Notes: a model not told the origin generated them from the letters alone. Positions 1 to 7,048 are shown, counted from the stretch's first letter. The stretch: DNA of 13,592 bases from Bacillota bacterium (GCA_019420525.1 JAHZHA010000031.1:1-13592), one strand, 5' to 3'. Numbers and translations are program-made.

Positions 1-50
1 GGGCGGATTCGGGACTTTCACCCGTTAGAAACGTGCGCCGCCAGGCGCAC
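1..50 (-). mobile_element. 5' end of a group II intron (probably class C), runs off the left edge
   Basis: Read on the minus strand from position 50, the sequence begins GTGCGCC, which matches the GUGYG 5' end of bacterial group II introns. It then pairs with GGCGCAC to form a short hairpin, followed by TCTAACGGGTGAAAGTCCCG, the conserved segment of early domain I. The intron would start right after the run of T that ends the terminator at 53-103. Insertion just beyond intrinsic terminators is the known habit of class C group II introns. The catalytic core, the reverse transcriptase/maturase and the 3' end lie outside the window, so class and activity are inferred from the site and the first 50 bases only. 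Confidence 0.72.
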
Positions 51-52
51 TA

Positions 53-103
53 AAAAAAATAACCCTCCTGCCGGTTTGATCCGGCAAAAGAGGGTTATTT
101 TTA
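53..103. terminator. Bidirectional Rho-independent terminator
   Basis: A long stem pairs 55-67 with 90-102 (AACCCTC core with A and T flanks). An inner stem pairs TGCCGG at 69-74 with CCGGCA at 81-86, around the loop TTTGAT. T-runs follow the stem on both strands, so it can stop transcription from either side. It lies 28 bp past the stop of the 131-685 gene, which it presumably terminates. The intron at 1-50 abuts its minus-strand T-run. Confidence 0.85.
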
Positions 104-130
104 TGGGATTATTTTTTAACTGTCGTTCAA

Positions 131-685
131 CTAGTTTGCACCTTCCTGCATGCCGCCCGGCATGACGGCTGTCATCCGATCTTCACCGGAAGCAGGCACT
201 TCCGGCAGAACAGTGCCTTCCGGAAAAGCGGTGCGGAATAACTTTCTGACCAGCGGTCCGGCGATGAGGAGCTGGAACGGAATGGCCATGATGAAGTTCT
301 TAGGGATATTCGTAAGCCAGGTGAGAAGAAGAGCATTCCATTCTCCCGTTCTCACACACATTTCCATAGCGCCGTAAAAAGACATGATGATTACCATCGG
401 TACGGCGATACAGCAGGAAACTGCGATAATTGTCTTGATCCGGCTGCTGATGCCCGGCTTCACCAGAAAGCGGAATGCAAATCCCTTGGCAGGTCCGGAA
501 ACGACAAACCAGTCGCAGAACATGGCGAAGAGATAAGCGACAGGGAAGCCCAGCCAGCCTTCCTTCAGCGTCTCCACATCAAAAACACCGCGATTCAGGG
601 ACACATTATACATGCTCATCCAAAGAACCATAGTAAAACACATCATTACGGTATAGATCAGACTTTCTCTCTTATTTCTCGGCAT
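131..685 (-). CDS. DUF2798-type four-helix membrane protein
   Basis: This 184-residue integral membrane protein resembles the DUF2798 family, which has two hydrophobic helices per repeat and no established function. Four likely membrane segments lie at about residues 9-30, 44-62, 85-108 and 118-146, giving a two-repeat arrangement. The segments GFPVAYLFAMFCDWFVVSGP and NFIMAIPFQLLIAGPL are alike in tone, as expected of duplicated halves. The ATG at 685 is supported by AAAGGAGGAT seven bases upstream. The gene is monocistronic: it has its own promoter at 841-869, a leader with a terminator-like hairpin, and the terminator at 53-103. The Met- and Gly-rich C-terminal tail (from about residue 150) is soluble. 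The family assignment is from recall of its pattern, and no substrate can be named. Confidence 0.82.
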   Translation of the reverse strand: MPRNKRESLIYTVMMCFTMVLWMSMYNVSLNRGVFDVETLKEGWLGFPVAYLFAMFCDWFVVSGPAKGFAFRFLVKPGISSRIKTIIAVSCCIAVPMVIIMSFYGAMEMCVRTGEWNALLLTWLTNIPKNFIMAIPFQLLIAGPLVRKLFRTAFPEGTVLPEVPASGEDRMTAVMPGGMQEGAN

Positions 686-748
686 TTCAAATCCTCCTTT
701 ATTTTACGTTTTATCTTACGTGCAGGCACAGTGGACCGCCTCCGGGGC

Positions 749-799
749 AAAATAAAAACAGCAGAAGAATCACAAAACTCGTTGTGACTCCACTGCTGT
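749..799 (-). terminator. Leader hairpin with U-tract (possible attenuator)
   Basis: On the minus strand ACAGCAG (799-793) pairs with CTGCTGT (764-758). An inner stem GAGTCACAA / TTGTGATTC with one mismatch closes a small loop, and TTTTTATTTT follows. This is an intrinsic terminator by shape. It lies between the promoter at 841-869 and the start codon at 685, so it would stop most transcripts before the DUF2798 gene unless read through. The 5' arm also contains CAGTGGA, which can pair with TCCACTG at 735-729, downstream of the hairpin. Whether it regulates the gene or ends a short RNA cannot be decided from sequence. Confidence 0.65.
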
Positions 800-840
800 G
801 TGCGTCTCACTGCGTCTTTCTATTCATTATCTTAATAAAC

Positions 841-869
841 ATTATACTGTATACACATATAATTTGCAA
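841..869 (-). promoter_or_regulatory. Sigma-A-type promoter for the DUF2798 gene
   Basis: On the minus strand a TTGCAA -35 (869-864) and a perfect TATAAT -10 (846-841) are separated by 17 bp. The predicted start is near 834, giving a leader of about 150 nt before the ATG at 685. The spacer holds GTATAC, and ATTATA / TATAAT hexamers mirror each other at 841-846 and 858-863, so a dimeric regulator could bind over the promoter. A six-codon ORF (ATG at 827, stop at 807) opens the leader but has no room for a ribosome binding site. Confidence 0.65.
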
Positions 870-1515
870 CTGTTTTTTTGATTATTCCGAAAAAAATCTT
901 CCGTATGCTTTAATATATGCATTTTATATATGATATCCGCATATATACCGTAAATAATACAGAAAATACTATAGAAGGAATCCGACAGACGGACACAGGA
1001 ATCGCAATAAAAAACAAAATACATGCAGCATTCGAAAATCGTAGAAAAAATATAAGACAACATATATAAAATGATAAATTTAGAAGATCCATCTGAAAAC
1101 ATCAAGCAAAACATATAAAGAAGCAAAATATATAAACATATTTAGATAGAAGGTCAATAATCAATGAAAATCCGCAGGCTGCAGATTCAGATGAGGACGC
1201 GGAAACATGGAAACATCCGGAAAGCCGGACGAAATGCCAGACGACACAAGCTGAAAGTCTGAAACCGGCGGACAGATTCCGGCGGTTTCATGAAAAATTA
1301 ATTCCGGACTGCAGACGCCGGAATATCATCAATAATGTCACGCAATGATGCGCCGACGAATCGGACCGCAGCGACCATAAGGATCATAATATATAATGCA
1401 ATGATATTTCTGATATGAAACCGATAAAAAAACCGATAAAAAACCGGAAATCAGCCGGACCGTCGAAATGCATCTGAAATCCGCCGAAAATGACCTATTT
1501 CGGGAAGAGATGCTA
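870..1515. other. Stretch without a convincing gene
   Basis: The part from 870 to about 1140 is very AT-rich. From about 1150 to 1500 the composition turns richer in CCGG-containing words. The longer frames have no ribosome binding site and no recognisable domain. A hairpin pairs GAAACCG at 1261-1267 with CGGTTTC at 1284-1290 and lacks a T-run. On the minus strand two short frames, with start codons near 1471 and 1394, overlap through an ATGA. They could be the decayed remains of a small membrane-protein gene, but this is not supported by any family match I know. Confidence 0.4.
1418..1441. repeat. 12-bp tandem repeat, two copies
   Basis: AAACCGATAAAA occurs twice head to tail, followed by a partial third unit (AACCGG). 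It may be simple slippage. No function is suggested by its position in the gene-poor stretch. Confidence 0.6.
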
Positions 1516-1551
1516 TAACTATTCCGAAAATTTATATTTTAGGAATAGTTA
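1516..1551. repeat. Perfect 10-bp inverted repeat, possible operator
   Basis: TAACTATTCC (1516-1525) is mirrored by GGAATAGTTA (1542-1551). AAAAT / ATTTT extends the symmetry inward to a 4-base loop. No T-run follows on either strand, so it is not a typical terminator. The shape fits a dimeric regulator site or a cruciform, but no adjacent gene clearly uses it. Confidence 0.5.
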
Positions 1552-1578
1552 ATTCTCGCTTTACTACGAGGAAATTCA

Positions 1579-1655
1579 CGAAAAAACTGATAAACTTATC
1601 AACAAATCTGCCGCTGCACCTGGTACCATACTCTTACCCTTCCTGCGGCAGATTT
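1579..1655 (-). terminator. Probable terminator region after the EFR1 gene
   Basis: An 11-bp perfect stem pairs AAATCTGCCGC (1604-1614) with GCGGCAGATTT (1645-1655) around a 30-base loop. On the plus strand it is followed by TTCATTTTTT. On the minus strand a second small palindrome TGATAAGTTTATCA (1601-1588) follows, then GTTTTTT. The region lies 27 bp past the stop of the gene ending at 1682. It probably terminates that gene, and perhaps transcripts from the other side too. Confidence 0.6.
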
Positions 1656-1681
1656 TCATTTTTTGATTTGTTGCCGGAAAC

Positions 1682-2428
1682 CTACTTCAGAAAATATCTT
1701 CTCTTTCCTTCGGTGCGTTTTCCATATTCGATGCTTTCCGAAGGACACCCGCAGATGCAGGCCATGCAGTGCGTGCAGTTTCCGTTCCAGACCGGACGGC
1801 CGTTATCATCAAGCTGAATATTATTGAGCGGACAGAGCGAAACACACTTTCCGCAGGAAGTACAGCTGTCCTTCACCCGGAATTTCCGGTCCGATACGAT
1901 AAACCGGCAGAAAATCTTATGGACCGGACCGCTCTCCAGCCTTCCCGCCAGCGTGATTCTATTCTGCTCCAGCGATTCATTGCGCCGGATCTTCCGGATC
2001 GTTCCCTCCATTTCCCGGCCGGCAATCCGTATAATCTTCTCCGCCGTTTCTTCATCCGGCGCGGAAAACAGTGCGATATAGTTTTCCGGCATCTTCACGG
2101 CTTTTACCCCCATGAGATGAAATCCTTTTCTGCGGCACAGCGCTTCAATGCCTTTCTGCGCGTTCCCGATACCGCTTCCGCAGTTCAGGATAAAATAGCA
2201 GGCGGGATTTCCCGAAAAACTGCTTTGGTTTATGAACTTTTCAAACACTTCCGGCATCTGCCAGGCATACGTGGGACAGATGAACACATAGGGTTTCTCT
2301 GATCTGAAATCTCCTTTGCGCCCTTCTTTTATCATCTCATTGGCGGAAACAATTTCATCATTCAGATTCCCCGCTGTTTTTTGCGCCAGATACCGGCTGT
2401 TTCCCGTTCCGGTGAAGTAAATTACCAT
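1682..2428 (-). CDS. EFR1-family flavodoxin/ferredoxin fusion protein
   Basis: This predicted cytoplasmic electron carrier of the EFR1 family is common in anaerobic Firmicutes. An N-terminal flavodoxin-like half opens with IYFTGTGNSRYLA, whose TGTGNS loop would bind the FMN phosphate. The C-terminal half is a two-cluster ferredoxin with CTSCGKCVSLCP and CTHCMACICGCP, each a CxxCxxCxxxC motif for a 4Fe-4S cluster. All eight ligand cysteines are present. I place the start at the ATG at 2428 (248 residues), which begins MVIYFTGTG as relatives do and lies 11 bases after AAGGAG. A GTG three codons earlier (2437) is only 2 bases from that site. The physiological partner is unknown. Its promoter may be hybrid with the island end (see 2508-2536). 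Confidence 0.88.
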   Translation of the reverse strand: MVIYFTGTGNSRYLAQKTAGNLNDEIVSANEMIKEGRKGDFRSEKPYVFICPTYAWQMPEVFEKFINQSSFSGNPACYFILNCGSGIGNAQKGIEALCRRKGFHLMGVKAVKMPENYIALFSAPDEETAEKIIRIAGREMEGTIRKIRRNESLEQNRITLAGRLESGPVHKIFCRFIVSDRKFRVKDSCTSCGKCVSLCPLNNIQLDDNGRPVWNGNCTHCMACICGCPSESIEYGKRTEGKRRYFLK

Positions 2429-2443
2429 AACATTCACATCTCC

Positions 2444-2479
2444 TTATATCACAGGTCCTCTACAACTGATACTCAACAT
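2444..2479 (-). CDS. Possible 11-codon leader ORF before the EFR1 gene
   Basis: ATG at 2479 is preceded by GAGGAG with a 9-base spacer. It encodes MLSISCRGPVI, and its stop at 2446-2444 overlaps the AAGGAG site of the EFR1 gene. The layout fits translational coupling. It could equally be a chance ORF or the remains of a deleted gene. Confidence 0.28.
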   Translation of the reverse strand: MLSISCRGPVI

Positions 2480-2507
2480 ATAAATCAGCTCCTCATATCA
2501 CAATTAT

Positions 2508-2536
2508 TTTATATTGTCTGCTGCCGTGGCATACAA
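2508..2536 (-). promoter_or_regulatory. Possible promoter for the EFR1 gene at the island edge
   Basis: On the minus strand TTGTAT (2536-2531) and TATAAA (2513-2508) are separated by 17 bp. The -10 fits well and the -35 poorly. The -35 half lies inside the 79-bp repeat and the -10 lies outside it, so the present promoter would be a junction product. Confidence 0.38.
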
Positions 2537-2599
2537 ACAAAACTTTTATCAAATCTCCAAAACTCCTTTAAAATACTGATTTTTCTTGATTTTACACCA
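2521..2599 (-). repeat. Left 79-bp direct repeat (att-like), start of an LMW-PTP gene
   Basis: It matches 7378-7456 at 77 of 79 positions. Read on the minus strand it holds AAAGGAG, a 10-base spacer, then TTG ATA AAA ... encoding (M)IKVLFVCHG. This is the start of low-molecular-weight protein-tyrosine-phosphatases (usual continuation NICRSPMAE), where Cys begins the P-loop. After the tenth codon homology stops, and the frame reads SRQYKIIVI then stop, so no phosphatase is made. It is probably an attachment site carrying the 5' part of the target gene. Confidence 0.72.
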
Positions 2600-2701
2600 C
2601 TTTCTGGCATTTCTGTGAAAGGTATTTTCATCTAATACCAATATAACTTCGCATAAATCTGCCTATTTTAGCCATCAACTGTCGTAAATTCAAAAGATTT
2701 A

Positions 2702-3057
2702 CTACACAGATATTTTACGGTATGCCGTGAACTTCTCAGACTTTACATCTGCTAATCTTCGCATTTCTTTCTCTTTATCTTCGAATCCAACATGAGTATA
2801 AATATTCAGCGTTACCGAAATATCACTATGTCCCATAATGTATTGCAGCGTCTTTGGATTGATTCCTGACTTAGCCATGTTGCTGTTTCCCATTTTTATC
2901 CAGGTACAGAACACCGCTATACCCATCGACCATCGGCTCAATCCTTGGTTCCTTCTCGTTGGCAAGAATGTTCTGAAAACACTCCTTCAGTGTCATAGGG
3001 ACCATTCTCGTATATCGCTTTCTGTTTTGGTATCCTCAATGAGATACCTCATGTCTC
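2702..3057 (-). pseudogene. int: Tn916-like tyrosine recombinase (integrase) remnant
   Basis: The pieces are those of the C-terminal catalytic domain of Tn916-family integrases, in broken frames. The first carries DTKTES, the second MVPMTLKECFQNILANEK, then EPMVDGYSGVLYLDKNGK, and the third NMAKSGINPKTLQYIMGHSD and YTHVGFEDKEKEMRRL. The last piece keeps the MGH histidine and the nucleophilic tyrosine of NIYTH. Between KNGK and NMAKSG about 35-40 residues are missing (junction near 2884-2888), which removes the HxxR motif (usually HVCRHT) and shifts the frame. A further shift lies near 3015-3020, and the N-terminal domain is gone. The gene cannot encode a working recombinase. Confidence 0.85.
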
Positions 3058-3209
3058 TTGTCCTTTGCAGCTGATGATCCACGATGAGCCTGTTGTACAT
3101 ATCTTGCACGGAGTTTCTGATAGAGAAGTTCATAATCATACTGAAGATATATGCGAGCTACTTGTTTCAAATATGCAGCCAGATCATGAAGTTTATTGAA
3201 TTTTATCAT
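3036..3209 (-). CDS. Small unrecognised ORF next to the integrase remnant
   Basis: This 57-residue frame starts MIKFNKLHDLAAYLKQVARI and ends KDKRHEVSH. The ATG at 3209 has AAAGGCGG about 9 bases upstream, which is why I prefer it to the ATG at 3239. The composition (many Leu, Tyr, Arg and Lys, predicted helical) looks protein-like. I recognise no family. Its 3' end overlaps, in another frame, the first piece of the integrase remnant, so it may be the truncated front part of a former gene cut by the same deletions. Confidence 0.35.
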   Translation of the reverse strand: MIKFNKLHDLAAYLKQVARIYLQYDYELLYQKLRARYVQQAHRGSSAAKDKRHEVSH

Positions 3210-3239
3210 ATTTATTTTCCGCCTTTCTGCGAAAGGCAC

Positions 3240-3607
3240 CGACGCGTCATGAAAACCGTTGTGCTACTTTGGCGTTTCTATTCCTATTTCCTTCTGATAT
3301 GATTTCTTTAATTAGACTGACATACTACAGGACACGTGGATGTGCGTGGCGGGGCTGTATAGCGCCAACCTTGTTATATCTATATGTTGTCGGTTATACG
3401 TTATAAGGCACCAATGAATAGCGCATAACGTAGCACGTAAACTTATCTCTTCTAAAGTCCTCTACTTATTTGTTTCAAACTTTTACCTTCTGTTTTGCTA
3501 ACTGGACTGAATTCAAACGATACTCCATATCCTTATAATTACTTCTTCATTTATAGATGTTCGTCTATTATCATCTTAGACTTTTTTAGTTTTACACAAT
3601 CATTGAA
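3240..3607. other. Stretch without a gene; clustered short inverted repeats
   Basis: No supported ORF is present. Between about 3340 and 3440 the sequence is less AT-rich and full of short symmetries. TGGCG / CGCCA pair at 3347-3351 and 3363-3367, ACGTTAT / ATAACGT at 3399-3405 and 3425-3431, and GCGCTAT occurs twice on the minus strand. Such a cluster could be a remnant of a transfer or replication origin of the former mobile element. That is only a guess from layout. Confidence 0.35.
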
Positions 3608-3638
3608 AGTCAATAAAATCCCCTTCTTTTTATTGACT
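3608..3638 (-). terminator. AT-rich hairpin after the two-gene cassette
   Basis: AGTCAATAAA (3608-3617) pairs perfectly with TTTATTGACT (3629-3638). ATTGAAAG at 3602-3609 can alternatively pair with CTTTCAAT at 3649-3656. It lies 24 bp after the stop at 3662. There is no strong T-run on the minus side and the stem is AT-rich, so it is a weak or factor-aided terminator at best. Confidence 0.4.
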
Positions 3639-3661
3639 AAATAATTGTCTTTCAATTCAAT

Positions 3662-4549
3662 TCACCAAAATAAAATATTATTTAAATCAGAAATTGTCAA
3701 TTTCCCTTCTTGATAGTCTTTCCATACATTTTTATAATCAATTTGTTTTATAGTAGTCTCTATTTTAAAGGAATCGTCATTTATAAAATTGTCAACCAAA
3801 GATTGGTTAATTTTTTCAAGCACATATCGAAGGAATTTCATCTTGAACAATCTCATCTTAATTTCTTTATACAAAATATAGCTATCAGATAGACCATCAG
3901 TTCCGAATCTCCAACCAATATTACTAACATTTCTAAGAAATCGCTTTTGACTTTTCTTAAAATGAATATTGAAATCATATGATGGTTCTTGGCTTAACAA
4001 TTGCAATGAAACAGACGTGACATCCCATTTCCCTATTTTTTTTACTAAACGTGTGAAATAATATTTTCTATAACCCAATTCTTTTAAATTTAAAATAATA
4101 AGTGCCCCTTCACCAATATCAAATTTAGAAATCTCATCTGAATTCGTTTTATAATAGAAACTTTTTTCCTTCAAAATACCTTTAACTTCTCTGATTAATA
4201 GAGAATGTAGTTCTTTATTTGTTTTTCCGCTCTCGTTTTCTATTTCTATATATTCTGGCTTCACGTACAGATATGCTTTACCATATCTTGCCAAACTATA
4301 TAACACATTATCAATTGTTTGTTGCAATTCATAAGAAAAATCATAATGGTTTGCATTACAAAATATTTTTTCTAGCTTCTTGTCATTTGATACAATTTTA
4401 AAGAATTCTTTTTTGTCGGATGTCTTAATTCCGAATGAGTACGCATATCCAGAAAAAAGATCCTGATAAAATCTATGTGAATATATGTTTTCTCTACGTT
4501 TTTTATATTCTTTTTCAATATTTCTTCTAATTCTGTTAATATTACTCAC
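3662..4549 (-). CDS. Unknown 295-residue soluble protein, second gene of the island cassette
   Basis: I do not recognise this protein. It is lysine-rich and tyrosine-rich, has no signal peptide or membrane helix, and opens with a basic, probably helical segment (NRIRRNIEKEYKKRRENIY). The segment around residues 80-100 (NVLYSLARYGKAYLYVKPEY) recalls a stretch of phage portal proteins, but the resemblance is too short to use. Translation probably starts at the GTG at 4549, with GGGAGG 9 bases upstream inside the preceding gene. The two reading frames overlap by 8 bp, so the proteins are translationally coupled and probably act together. GC content is low, like its partner and unlike the flanking genes. 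Function is unknown; its place as intact cargo among mobile-element wreckage makes a defence or other accessory role conceivable. Confidence 0.72.
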   Translation of the reverse strand: MSNINRIRRNIEKEYKKRRENIYSHRFYQDLFSGYAYSFGIKTSDKKEFFKIVSNDKKLEKIFCNANHYDFSYELQQTIDNVLYSLARYGKAYLYVKPEYIEIENESGKTNKELHSLLIREVKGILKEKSFYYKTNSDEISKFDIGEGALIILNLKELGYRKYYFTRLVKKIGKWDVTSVSLQLLSQEPSYDFNIHFKKSQKRFLRNVSNIGWRFGTDGLSDSYILYKEIKMRLFKMKFLRYVLEKINQSLVDNFINDDSFKIETTIKQIDYKNVWKDYQEGKLTISDLNNILFW

Positions 4550-6998
4550 TTAATTTGTCCTCCCAAGAAAAACTTGTATGAAACCGCTTTTCAAGTGGAA
4601 GTAACGGATTGACACAAACTACCCAAAAGACCTCTGACGGATCTGTTGTGAATCCTATATCCAAAAAGTTAGGACAAAAGGCATTTATCAATTTACTATC
4701 TGTCTTTATTCTCTGTCCAAACATTACATATTCCGTTTCGATATTTCCAGATTTTCTTATTGTATTTGCTACATACTGATTCCAACTCGTCTCCAAAAAA
4801 CCTCTAAAGCCTATTCCAAACATAAATTCATTACGTTGTTGTACATATTCTATTAATTTTTCAGCTAGTTCTGTTGAATTATTATCCTCTTTCCCTTTAA
4901 AAATCAAATTTACAGCCTTATTTACCATACTACTCCAATCTGTATCATTAAAGAATTCGCCCCACAATATGCCTAATCCTCCAATTTGCGCCCATTCGAC
5001 AATTGGAGAAGTGAACACATAATAGGCATGTTCAACCCTATACAAATCTTTATCCTTAATAAAATCTGATCTAATATATTCCTGGTACAGTAACATTAGT
5101 TTTGTTAAATTTTCGAAGTCTCGCTCAAATTGTTCTTTGTCATTATTGACAATTGCCTCTACTGCATCTTCAGAGATATGATTATAGCACTCACCTAAAA
5201 AATCAGGGTAATCTTCTCTGTGATTCCAATTACTAATAGCAAACTCACTTGCGCATTTCAACAAAAGTTCAGGCAAATATTTCTTACATTCTAAAAACAC
5301 CTCTTTTACTCTACTCAATCGACTATCATCCCATCTATCTGATTTCTCTAAATGGCACTTTTTAAGTTCCGTACCTTTTTGTTGAGCAAATTTATAGAAA
5401 TTCGATAGTTTTGATTCATACTCGTAAAATCTTGTTAGCAATATACATGCCTCATAGTACATTTTTTTATCAATAAAAGTTGTACCTAATGAATACGCAT
5501 GTTCGATTCCTTCCTTTACCATATCAACCAGACAATTCATATATACATACTCTTCTTTAGCTACATATTGTTTAATAAGCCAGTCTGGTGTAATACGATG
5601 TCCTTCTGCATATACCTCTAATAATATCTTCTTATATATTTCAATATTATCTCTGCCGCATATTTCTTTTATCAAATCAGCACGTTTACCTGAATCAATA
5701 GCATCTTGTATTGATTCGTATATACTATTAACATCAAGATTTTCAAAATATTTACTAGTTTCCAGAATAATACACAGATATAAAACTGATATATATTCAA
5801 CAATTCCAGCGAATGCGACACTATCATCCACCTTTTTTTCGTTTGCAATTTTTTTAATTATGTTTTTTAGCCAATCGATTTGACTTACATAATAATTCGC
5901 TTCTTTATGTACTATAGCCGTTTTGCATATTGATTCAAATACTATCAAATAATTGTATATTGATTCAAAGTCGCCTTTCCCTACCAAGTAGTTTATACAA
6001 ACATGGTTTATTGACATTATTTCATCTTCAAACCAATAATAATCTGGTTCTTCTTTTGGTTTAAGAGCAGTTCCTGTCTTCAACGCTAATGAAGCTTCTG
6101 AATCATTAGCAAGATGCCATTTTTGGTATTTACCCTTTTTTCTAAACCAAAAAGAATCTCTTGAAATATTTTTCTTAACTTTCCAATATTGTTCAAGCAA
6201 CACAAGATTTTTGCACATAAAGTTAAGCATTGACGTGTTATCCTTCACGTCAATACTGCATCCATACTTTTGAATTACTTTAAGTAGATCTATATTTTTT
6301 GCAGCAAGTTCACTGAAGTGGTTTTGATAATTGGAATCTGTTGAATAAATATTTTTATTTAGATTTTTTGCAACTATACGATTTAATAAGACAAAAGCAT
6401 CATCCGATACTTTGAATACATCAGATAGTTGATATGTCCTATTTCCTGCTATTCCATAAGAAATAACCACTACTAAAGACCATATAATTAAAGCGCCTCC
6501 TGATATGTAACCAACATTCCAACCAAGCATTAGCTCTATAAGAACAATGGTTCCATAAATAATGAAACCGATAATATTCTTCATACATTTTACGGTCAGC
6601 CTATCATATTGAAAAGCCCTTGCTATTTTCTCAGGAGCGTTTGAATATCTCGTTGAATAAACACTGGAAATATTAGAACAATACAAACCTAAAATAACAC
6701 CAGAAACACCTACTTCCGCGATGATTACATCTGCAAAAATGTTAGATTTAATTGATGATATGTCAAGCACTTTTAGAAGTGTAATATCTAAAGCACGAAA
6801 AAAAACTACCAAAATTAATCCTTTAAAAAACCCATCTATCACCCTATTAAACAGGATTTTTCTAAATGATTTGTTTTCTTTAGCTGACTGGCTCCAATTA
6901 TAATAACCATAGATTATTTTTTTTATATGAAAAATCCAATTAAGTATTATTTTTCTTATTCTCCAATATATTCTAGTATTCAACACTATCCCATCCAA
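4542..6998 (-). CDS. Unknown 818-residue membrane protein with large cytoplasmic helical region
   Basis: About 180 N-terminal residues contain four likely membrane helices (near 56-75, 90-112, 141-160 and 163-183). The second runs into VILGLYCSNISSVYSTRYSN, which loosely recalls the N-terminal region of DUF2254 membrane proteins. The remaining roughly 630 residues are soluble, acidic-basic mixed and mostly helical, with repeated aromatic-rich helix pairs such as IYNYLIVFESICK and YYEACILLTRFYEYESK. This suggests a TPR-like or ankyrin-like solenoid rather than an enzyme; I see no Walker, nuclease or protease motif. The start is uncertain: a TAA lies two codons upstream, and TTG 6998, GTG 6986 or TTG 6983 may serve, none with a strong ribosome site. 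A TATAAT box lies about 22 bp upstream. It is the first gene of the coupled pair with 3662-4549. Confidence 0.75.
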   Translation of the reverse strand: MDGIVLNTRIYWRIRKIILNWIFHIKKIIYGYYNWSQSAKENKSFRKILFNRVIDGFFKGLILVVFFRALDITLLKVLDISSIKSNIFADVIIAEVGVSGVILGLYCSNISSVYSTRYSNAPEKIARAFQYDRLTVKCMKNIIGFIIYGTIVLIELMLGWNVGYISGGALIIWSLVVVISYGIAGNRTYQLSDVFKVSDDAFVLLNRIVAKNLNKNIYSTDSNYQNHFSELAAKNIDLLKVIQKYGCSIDVKDNTSMLNFMCKNLVLLEQYWKVKKNISRDSFWFRKKGKYQKWHLANDSEASLALKTGTALKPKEEPDYYWFEDEIMSINHVCINYLVGKGDFESIYNYLIVFESICKTAIVHKEANYYVSQIDWLKNIIKKIANEKKVDDSVAFAGIVEYISVLYLCIILETSKYFENLDVNSIYESIQDAIDSGKRADLIKEICGRDNIEIYKKILLEVYAEGHRITPDWLIKQYVAKEEYVYMNCLVDMVKEGIEHAYSLGTTFIDKKMYYEACILLTRFYEYESKLSNFYKFAQQKGTELKKCHLEKSDRWDDSRLSRVKEVFLECKKYLPELLLKCASEFAISNWNHREDYPDFLGECYNHISEDAVEAIVNNDKEQFERDFENLTKLMLLYQEYIRSDFIKDKDLYRVEHAYYVFTSPIVEWAQIGGLGILWGEFFNDTDWSSMVNKAVNLIFKGKEDNNSTELAEKLIEYVQQRNEFMFGIGFRGFLETSWNQYVANTIRKSGNIETEYVMFGQRIKTDSKLINAFCPNFLDIGFTTDPSEVFWVVCVNPLLPLEKRFHTSFSWEDKLSE

Positions 6999-7019
6999 TT
7001 TCCATTACTCTGATCTTTA

Positions 7020-7048
7020 ATTATAAAATGAACTTAGGAATCCTGAAA
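7020..7048 (-). promoter_or_regulatory. Candidate promoter for the two-gene cassette
   Basis: A perfect TATAAT lies on the minus strand at 7025-7020. The -35 is poor (GTTTCA or TTTCAG at 17-18 bp). Transcription would start near 7013, only about 15-30 nt before the possible start codons. Only the -10 is convincing. Confidence 0.42.

Noticed and set aside
842..1126. 94-codon minus-strand ORF in AT-rich DNA
   Set aside because: It overlaps the promoter of the DUF2798 gene, has no ribosome binding site, and its Phe/Tyr/Cys/Ile-rich composition is what AT-rich noncoding DNA gives.
1134..1346. Plus-strand open frame of about 70 codons (…NPQAADSDEDAETWKHPESR…)
   Set aside because: It has no start codon and no recognisable family. 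An overlapping 32-codon frame with a fair ribosome site encodes only an Arg/Lys-rich peptide and is probably chance.
4542..6998. Calling the 818-residue protein a DUF2254 family member or a named defence protein
   Set aside because: Only a short stretch around residues 100-125 is reminiscent of DUF2254, and no catalytic motif is seen. Naming it would exceed the evidence.
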